A stretch of 10,597 bases of DNA from Clostridia bacterium (GTDB lineage Bacteria; Bacillota_A; Clostridia; Christensenellales; UBA1242), in contig JAFVZD010000151.1 in NCBI GenBank assembly GCA_017508345.1, forward strand, positions 1-10,597. Direction: 5' to 3'. The position numbers and the translations under genes were made by a program. Below are positions 5,993-10,597 of this stretch, one piece after another. The stretch's first letter is position 1. The number at the start of each line of letters is the position of its first letter. The notes below the pieces were generated by a model. The model was not told the DNA's origin and searched no databases. It saw only the letters and a program-made list of their open reading frames with translations.

Positions 5993-6490
5993 ATGTCTAA
6001 AAAGTCTAAAAAGAAAAAGAGTAATCCTAATGTACAGAGGGGTTCTAACAAGAATTTTAAGCCAGTAAAGCAGATTACACCTATTCAGGCAGAGCCTGAG
6101 AACAAAGTGGAGCAGGATGTAGAGGATGAGGTAACCAAGGTAGAGGCTGATGAGGTTATTACACCTATTGACCCTCGGGAGACTGTGGTATTGACTACAG
6201 GGGATGATGAGGATGATGTAGTAGTGGAGGAGCCAAAGAGGGCTGAGGAGAAGGCTAGCAAGGATAACATCAAGCAAAAGAGCAAGAAGCCAGCCAAGGA
6301 AAAGAAAAAGTTTGGTCGCCGTACAAAAGAGACATTTAGTGAATTAAAGAAAGTGTCTTGGCCTACATTCAAAGAGGTAGTAAAGAAGACTGGTGTAGTA
6401 TTGGCAGTAGTAATATTCTTTGCACTAGTATTGTTTGGTGTAGATAGGTTATTGTCATTGTTGTATGGATTATTCACTGCTGGACTATAA
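5993..6490 (+). CDS. secE: Protein translocase subunit SecE with long charged N-terminal extension
   Basis: SecE clamps the SecY channel in the cytoplasmic membrane. The conserved core is at the C-terminus: ETFSELKKVSWPTFKEVVKK (113-132), the amphipathic helix and SWP turn, then one membrane helix (about 133-160). Most Bacillota SecE proteins are about 60-75 residues. Here a further 105 or so residues precede the core: a lysine-rich start (SKKSKKKKS), an acidic middle (about 38-85, including GDDEDDVVVEEP) and a second lysine-rich part (86-109). The extension has no membrane segment and is predicted disordered. AGGAGG (5983-5988) precedes the ATG by 4 bases. It lies between rpmG and nusG as usual. 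Confidence 0.93.
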   Translation: MSKKSKKKKSNPNVQRGSNKNFKPVKQITPIQAEPENKVEQDVEDEVTKVEADEVITPIDPRETVVLTTGDDEDDVVVEEPKRAEEKASKDNIKQKSKKPAKEKKKFGRRTKETFSELKKVSWPTFKEVVKKTGVVLAVVIFFALVLFGVDRLLSLLYGLFTAGL

Positions 6491-6510
6491 AGTGAAAGTG
6501 GGAGATTGAT

Positions 6511-7056
6511 ATGGCACAGAATAAGTATATTAGTACAGAGCCAAAGTGGTATGTATTGCATACATTCTCTGGATATGAGGCAGTGGCTAAGCAAAACTTG
6601 GAGCAAGTAGTGGAGAATGGTAACTTGCAGAATAGAATATTCGAGATAGTGATACCTACTGAGGATGTGATAGAGGAGACTGACACAGGTAAACGCAAGA
6701 TTGTGAACCGCAAGTCTATGCCTTGTTATATATTCATAAAGATGATTTATGGAGATGACATTTGGCACACTATTACGCACACTAGAGGTATTACGGGTTT
6801 TGTGGGACCTAAGGGTAGGCCATTACCTCTGACAGATGAGGAGATACGCAAGATGCGTCTAGAGAAACCAATGGTGAATCCTGAGGACATTCCAGAAGTG
6901 GGCGACAATGTAAAGATATTGTATGGTGCATTGATGGATACCGTATGCAAGGTAACCAGAGTGGATACTGTGACACAGCGTTGTAGTGTTGTGGTAGATA
7001 TGTTTGGTAGAGAGACACCGCTGGACTTACCTTTTAGTGAGGTAAAGAAGGTATAA
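6511..7056 (+). CDS. nusG: Transcription termination/antitermination factor NusG
   Basis: A 181-residue protein that binds RNA polymerase and modulates pausing, termination and transcription-translation coupling. The NGN domain starts with WYVLHTFSGYE (13-23) and continues through MPCYIFIKM (70-78) and TRGITGFVGPKGRPLPLTDE (91-110). The KOW domain follows: EVGDNVKILYGALMDTVCKV (129-148) and VVDMFGRETPLDLPFSEVKKV (161-181). Length is normal. KOW shows ALMDTVCKV where many relatives have F..f.G.V, a mild divergence. GGAG (6501-6504) precedes the ATG by 6 bases, 20 bases after secE. Confidence 0.97.
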   Translation: MAQNKYISTEPKWYVLHTFSGYEAVAKQNLEQVVENGNLQNRIFEIVIPTEDVIEETDTGKRKIVNRKSMPCYIFIKMIYGDDIWHTITHTRGITGFVGPKGRPLPLTDEEIRKMRLEKPMVNPEDIPEVGDNVKILYGALMDTVCKVTRVDTVTQRCSVVVDMFGRETPLDLPFSEVKKV

Positions 7057-7070
7057 TTTTTTGGTTTATA

Positions 7071-7169
7071 CGAGGAAACTCGATGAACATATATGGTGGG
7101 AGAGTTGAGTAAATACAATTAACCGCTCGATTCGTTTGTACCACAGACAGTGTTAGGGCTGTCAAGGAG
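7071..7169 (+). promoter_or_regulatory. rplK leader with probable L1 autoregulatory RNA site
   Basis: The 123-base gap between nusG and rplK holds three foldable elements. First, CGAG-GAAA-CTCG (7071-7082) is a 4-bp hairpin with a GNRA loop. Second, GTGG (7096-7099) can pair with CCAC (7141-7144) below a purine-rich internal loop. Above that, 7102-7109 (GAGTTGAG) pairs with 7126-7133 (CTCGATTC) with two G-U pairs. Such a GUGGGAG...CCAC fold resembles leader sites where L1 binds its own mRNA in Bacillota. Third, GACAG/CTGTC (7146-7150 and 7159-7163) forms a small hairpin immediately before AAGGAG (7164-7169). This suggests L1 represses rplK-rplA translation. Inferred by eye, not folded computationally. 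Confidence 0.5.
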
Positions 7170-7179
7170 AAAAAGCAAA

Positions 7180-7623
7180 ATGGCAGAAAGGAAACCAACG
7201 CAACTAGTAAAGTTGCAACTTTCCGCAGGTAAAGCGACACCTGCACCACCAGTAGGTAGTGTATTGGGACCAACTGGTATTAACATTGGTCAATTCGTTA
7301 AACAATTTAACGATGCGACTGCATCACAGGTAGGTACAATTATTCCTGTAGTAATTAGTATCTATGCTGACCGTACATTTAGTTTCGTTATGAAGACACC
7401 ACCAGCACCAGTGCTAATCAAAAAGGCTATTGGTATTGACCGTGCTAGTGGTAAGTGTAAGAAGGAAAAAGTGGGTAAGATTTCACAGGCTCAAATCCGT
7501 GAGATTGCTACACTAAAAATGCCTGACCTAAATGCTAGTAGTATTGAGAGTGCTATGAGTATGATTGCTGGTACTGCTAGAAGTATGGGTATTATAGTAG
7601 AGGAGGAGCAGGCTAGCGAATAA
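7180..7623 (+). CDS. rplK: 50S ribosomal protein L11
   Basis: A 147-residue protein of the GTPase-associated centre that binds 23S rRNA and supports factor binding and the stringent response. Motifs: [21 protein letters not shown] (N-terminal domain with the conserved proline pair), [45 protein letters not shown] (rRNA-binding part), and [26 protein letters not shown] at the C-terminus. Near the family's usual 141 residues. The frame is open upstream to 7150, but the ATG at 7180 matches the family N-terminus and has AAGGAG (7164-7169) 10 bases before it. Confidence 0.97.
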   Translation: MAERKPTQLVKLQLSAGKATPAPPVGSVLGPTGINIGQFVKQFNDATASQVGTIIPVVISIYADRTFSFVMKTPPAPVLIKKAIGIDRASGKCKKEKVGKISQAQIREIATLKMPDLNASSIESAMSMIAGTARSMGIIVEEEQASE

Positions 7624-7646
7624 TCGCTAAGTCTCGGAGGTGTATT

Positions 7647-8327
7647 ATGCAAGGTATGAGATACAAAGAAATTGCTAGTATGGTAGATATGTCCAAGACA
7701 TATGCTCCTAGTGAAGCTATTGAGTTGGCAATCAAGACTGCCAAGGCTAAATTTGACGAAACTATTGAATTGCACGCAAAATTGGGTGTAGACGGCCGTC
7801 AAGCCGACCAACAAGTGCGTGGTACTGTTGTTTTACCAAACGGAACTGGTAAAAAATTGAAAGTTTTAGTAATTGCTAAGGGTGACAACGCTGACCTAGC
7901 ACAAGCTAATGGTGCAGACTACGTTGGTGCTGAGGAAACTATTGCTAAAATCGTAGGTCAAGGTTGGTTAGACTTTGACGTATGTATTACTACTCCTGAT
8001 ATGATGGGTGTAGTAGGTCGTGCGGCTAAGGTATTGGGTCCTAAGGGATTGATGCCTAACCCTAAGAGTGGTACTGTGACTACTGATATTGTAAAGGCTA
8101 TTAACGATGTTAAGGCTGGTAAGGTAGAGTACCGTCTAGACAAGACAAACATTGTTCACTGTCCAATCGGTAAGGCAAGTTTTGGTGCTGAGAAGCTACT
8201 ACAAAACTACCAAGCATTGATTGACGCGTTGACAAGGTCAAAGCCAGCAGCTAGTAAAGGTGCTTACTACCGTTCTGTAAGTATTAGCTCTACTATGGGA
8301 CCTGGTATCAAAGTTCAACAAAACTAG
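7647..8327 (+). CDS. rplA: 50S ribosomal protein L1
   Basis: A 226-residue protein of the L1 stalk of the large subunit and probable translational repressor of rplK-rplA. Motifs: [22 protein letters not shown] (domain I), [52 protein letters not shown] (the highly conserved hinge and rRNA contact), [22 protein letters not shown], and [13 protein letters not shown] near the end. GGAGGTG lies 5 bases before the ATG and 13 bases after the rplK stop. Last gene of the operon. Confidence 0.97.
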   Translation: MQGMRYKEIASMVDMSKTYAPSEAIELAIKTAKAKFDETIELHAKLGVDGRQADQQVRGTVVLPNGTGKKLKVLVIAKGDNADLAQANGADYVGAEETIAKIVGQGWLDFDVCITTPDMMGVVGRAAKVLGPKGLMPNPKSGTVTTDIVKAINDVKAGKVEYRLDKTNIVHCPIGKASFGAEKLLQNYQALIDALTRSKPAASKGAYYRSVSISSTMGPGIKVQQN

Positions 8328-8340
8328 TTGATTTAGATTT

Positions 8341-8371
8341 AACACTCGTACGAATTTGTACGAGTGTTTTT
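8341..8371 (+). terminator. Strong Rho-independent terminator after rplA
   Basis: Perfect 11-bp stem AACACTCGTAC (8341-8351) and GTACGAGTGTT (8358-8368) around a 6-base loop, with a T run (8367-8371). Located 13 bases after the rplA stop. It ends the operon before rplJ/rplL could follow. Confidence 0.92.
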
Positions 8372-8438
8372 AGTTTATACATATAAAAATTTTGTGTGAT
8401 GTGTGTGCGAAAAATGTGGAAAAAATGCGAATTGTGTA

Positions 8439-8467
8439 TTGTAAAAAGTGCGGATGTATGGTATAAT
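8439..8467 (+). promoter_or_regulatory. Promoter of the 179-residue hypothetical gene
   Basis: TTGTAA (8439-8444, 4 of 6), 17-base spacer, perfect TATAAT (8462-8467). A TGTGGAAAAAA element (8415-8425) starts 24 bases upstream of the -35, the same spacing as before the DUF308 promoter. Confidence 0.7.
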
Positions 8468-8511
8468 GAATTTGCAATTTTTTGTAAAAACATTAGGACT
8501 AGGAGAAAGAT

Positions 8512-9051
8512 ATGTCGGTATTTGATAACATCAAGACAAAAATGTTGGTGAAGCGTTATAGCAAAAAGGGGTTTGTGACTATTGATCCGGAGAAATTCTT
8601 GAGGGTAATGTATAATGAGATATACAATGAGAGTGGAAAACAGGTTTTTGTGATAAGTAATTATGCTGCAGATTTATTGGCAATTGCGAACGAGATGAAT
8701 AAGTATTCTGCTTTTGATAGGGTAGAGGTGGAGGACGGCAAGTGTTATGTAGATAATGATTTGGTATTTTTTGCGTTGAACAATAAATTTTGGGAAGTAT
8801 ATAACCAAGCGATGGATTATTACGACATAGAGTCGTCATTGGCGATGAGCGGGTGGTATAATCCAGACATAACTCGTGAGGAGCGTGAGGCGTGTCACAA
8901 TATAATGGTGGAACTTCTTTGTGAGAGGACTGCGGTACAAAATGCACTAGATGAGTCGCAGGAGGAGAAACGATTGTTGACATTTGATGAGAGGGGCTTG
9001 ATAGTTAACGAGTACAATGCGATTAATGAATGCAATATGAGGAGTTTGTAA
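8512..9051 (+). CDS. Hypothetical soluble protein, 179 aa
   Basis: I do not recognise the family. The protein starts MSVFDNIKTKMLVKRYSKKGFVT. No signal peptide or membrane segment is seen. It looks like a mixed alpha/beta fold with a strand-turn-strand at VEVEDGKCYVDNDLVFFALN (71-90), an aromatic helix NKFWEVYNQAMDYYDIESS (91-109), and two charged helices at the C-terminus (122-155 and 158-179). Cysteines occur at 78, 128, 137 and 174, not in a metal-binding pattern. It is clearly expressed as a gene: promoter, AGGAG 7 bases before the ATG, and a terminator after it. Codon use is plainer than in the ribosomal genes, with little CTA leucine. No neighbour gives a functional clue. Confidence 0.8.
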   Translation: MSVFDNIKTKMLVKRYSKKGFVTIDPEKFLRVMYNEIYNESGKQVFVISNYAADLLAIANEMNKYSAFDRVEVEDGKCYVDNDLVFFALNNKFWEVYNQAMDYYDIESSLAMSGWYNPDITREEREACHNIMVELLCERTAVQNALDESQEEKRLLTFDERGLIVNEYNAINECNMRSL

Positions 9052-9052
9052 T

Positions 9053-9112
9053 AAAAAAATACTGCTAATGAGGTGAATCTGGGATAAAGATACTCTGGGC
9101 AGTATTTTTTTT
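9053..9112. terminator. Bidirectional terminator between convergent genes
   Basis: AAAAAAATACTGC (9053-9065) is an exact 13-bp complement of GCAGTATTTTTTT (9099-9111). On the plus strand the stem ends in T residues after the hypothetical gene; on the minus strand it does the same after the collagen-like gene. The 33-base loop is longer than usual. Confidence 0.75.
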
Positions 9113-9113
9113 G

Positions 9114-9166
9114 ATATCTTGTTTTGGGTGTACTATGTACAAGATATGCTAATTGCAAGCATATCT
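9114..9166. repeat. Overlapping alternative hairpins between convergent genes
   Basis: ATATCTTGT (9114-9122) pairs with ACAAGATAT (9139-9147); the loop contains TGTAC-TAT-GTACA. The segment AGATATGC (9142-9149) pairs instead with GCATATCT (9159-9166). The two stems share 9142-9147 and cannot form together. Neither has a clear T tail. Function unknown; they may shape the collagen-gene 3' end. Confidence 0.5.
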
Positions 9167-9183
9167 GTGGTGTATTATTAGTA

Positions 9184-10233
<1,050 letters not shown>

Positions 10234-10252
10234 CTAAAACTTGTTTGTTATC

Positions 10253-10282
10253 ATTGTATGTAGAGGAGTAAAAAGTTGTGAA
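10253..10282 (-). promoter_or_regulatory. Promoter of the collagen-like gene
   Basis: On the minus strand TTCACA (10277-10282), an 18-base spacer, TACAAT (10253-10258), a sigma-A-like pair. The same -10 read two bases longer is CATACAAT (10253-10260), which equals the sporulation sigma-E -10 consensus. Given a spore-surface product, mother-cell sigma-E control is attractive, but I see no matching -35 for it. Confidence 0.5.
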
Positions 10283-10291
10283 TTTTTTGGC

Positions 10292-10336
10292 TTGACAATA
10301 GTGTGGAATTGTGTTAGATATAATATATAATATAAT
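10292..10336 (+). promoter_or_regulatory. Probable promoter of the PnuC-like gene
   Basis: Perfect TTGACA (10292-10297) followed by an AT-rich block with three TATAAT words (10319-10324, 10326-10331, 10331-10336). The spacer to the first is 21 bases; TAGATA at 17 bases is weaker. So the -35 is clear but the -10 is not. It lies just beyond the divergent collagen-gene promoter. Confidence 0.4.
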
Positions 10337-10349
10337 GGAAGGTGAGAAA

Positions 10350-10597
10350 ATGCGGACATGGAAGGGATATAATTGGGTGGATTTTGCATTAGTGACATTG
10401 GGATTGGTGGCGATAGTGGTGACATCTATCCTGACAGTGGCGGAGTGGTATATTGTAGTCAATTCTATATTGGCGTGTTTGTGTGTATTCACGCAAGCAA
10501 AAGGGAAAGTAGTGACGCAGTTTTTTGGGTTATTGTGGTCGTTATTTTACGCATACATTGCTGTTACGCAAGATTTGTGGGGAGAGGTGATATTGAA
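10350..10597 (+). CDS. pnuC: PnuC-like nicotinamide riboside / vitamin transporter, N-terminal part
   Basis: The first 82 codons are present and the rest is beyond the right edge. The visible part begins MRTWKGYNWVDFALVTLGLV and has hydrophobic segments at about 12-28, 33-48 and 57-72. The stretch AKGKVVTQFFGLLWSLFYAY (50-69) followed by IAVTQDLWGEVIL matches the PnuC family pattern AKGK...FGL...YAYIA...GE. PnuC proteins facilitate diffusion of nicotinamide riboside, or of thiamine or riboflavin in related groups; the substrate residues lie outside the window. AAGGTG lies about 6 bases before the ATG. Confidence 0.75.
   Translation, partial: MRTWKGYNWVDFALVTLGLVAIVVTSILTVAEWYIVVNSILACLCVFTQAKGKVVTQFFGLLWSLFYAYIAVTQDLWGEVIL

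Noticed and set aside
6085..6780. 231-codon minus-strand open frame across secE and nusG
   Set aside because: Low-complexity serine/threonine antisense translation of the acidic SecE extension and NusG.
7052..7057. TATAAT at the end of nusG as an internal promoter for rplK-rplA
   Set aside because: No acceptable -35 hexamer at 16-18 bases upstream.

Overview
The window looks like chromosomal DNA from a low-to-moderate GC, probably spore-forming member of the Bacillota (Clostridia-like). The evidence is strong AGGAGG-type ribosome binding sites, TTGACA-N17-TATAAT-type promoters, the gene order rpmG-secE-nusG-rplK-rplA, a BclA-like collagen-repeat protein of the kind found on exosporia, and AT-rich spacers. 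I cannot name a genus. No mobile element, CRISPR array, tRNA or rRNA was seen. The region is dense and gene-packed, and no gene-free stretch exceeds 300 bases.

Left part (1-3072, minus strand). A three-gene operon encodes a DUF1538 membrane protein (two homologous halves) followed by two small, divergent P-II-like proteins; the last one runs off the left edge. A textbook promoter lies about 190 bases upstream of the membrane protein. The layout suggests a membrane transporter or channel controlled by a pair of P-II-like sensors. Upstream of it sits a NadR-type NMN adenylyltransferase with its own promoter.

Middle (3167-5611). A plus-strand DUF308/HdeD-like membrane protein is followed by two minus-strand single-gene units: mscL, with an unusually long charged linker, and a Cof-type HAD phosphatase. 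The phosphatase has its well-placed ribosome binding site and ATG one frame away from the catalytic frame, across a run of nine A residues.

Right-centre (5687-8371, plus strand). The operon rpmG-secE-nusG-rplK-rplA has a strong promoter, structured leader sequences before rpmG and before rplK (the latter resembling an L1 autoregulatory site), and a perfect terminator directly after rplA. rplJ and rplL do not follow. SecE carries a charged N-terminal extension of about 105 residues.

Right end (8439-10597). An unrecognised 179-residue soluble protein has its own promoter and terminator. It is followed by the minus-strand collagen-like protein with a 135-bp internal tandem duplication. Divergent from that is the start of a PnuC-like vitamin transporter gene cut by the right edge. 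PnuC and the NMN adenylyltransferase both belong to NAD salvage, though they are not in one operon here.
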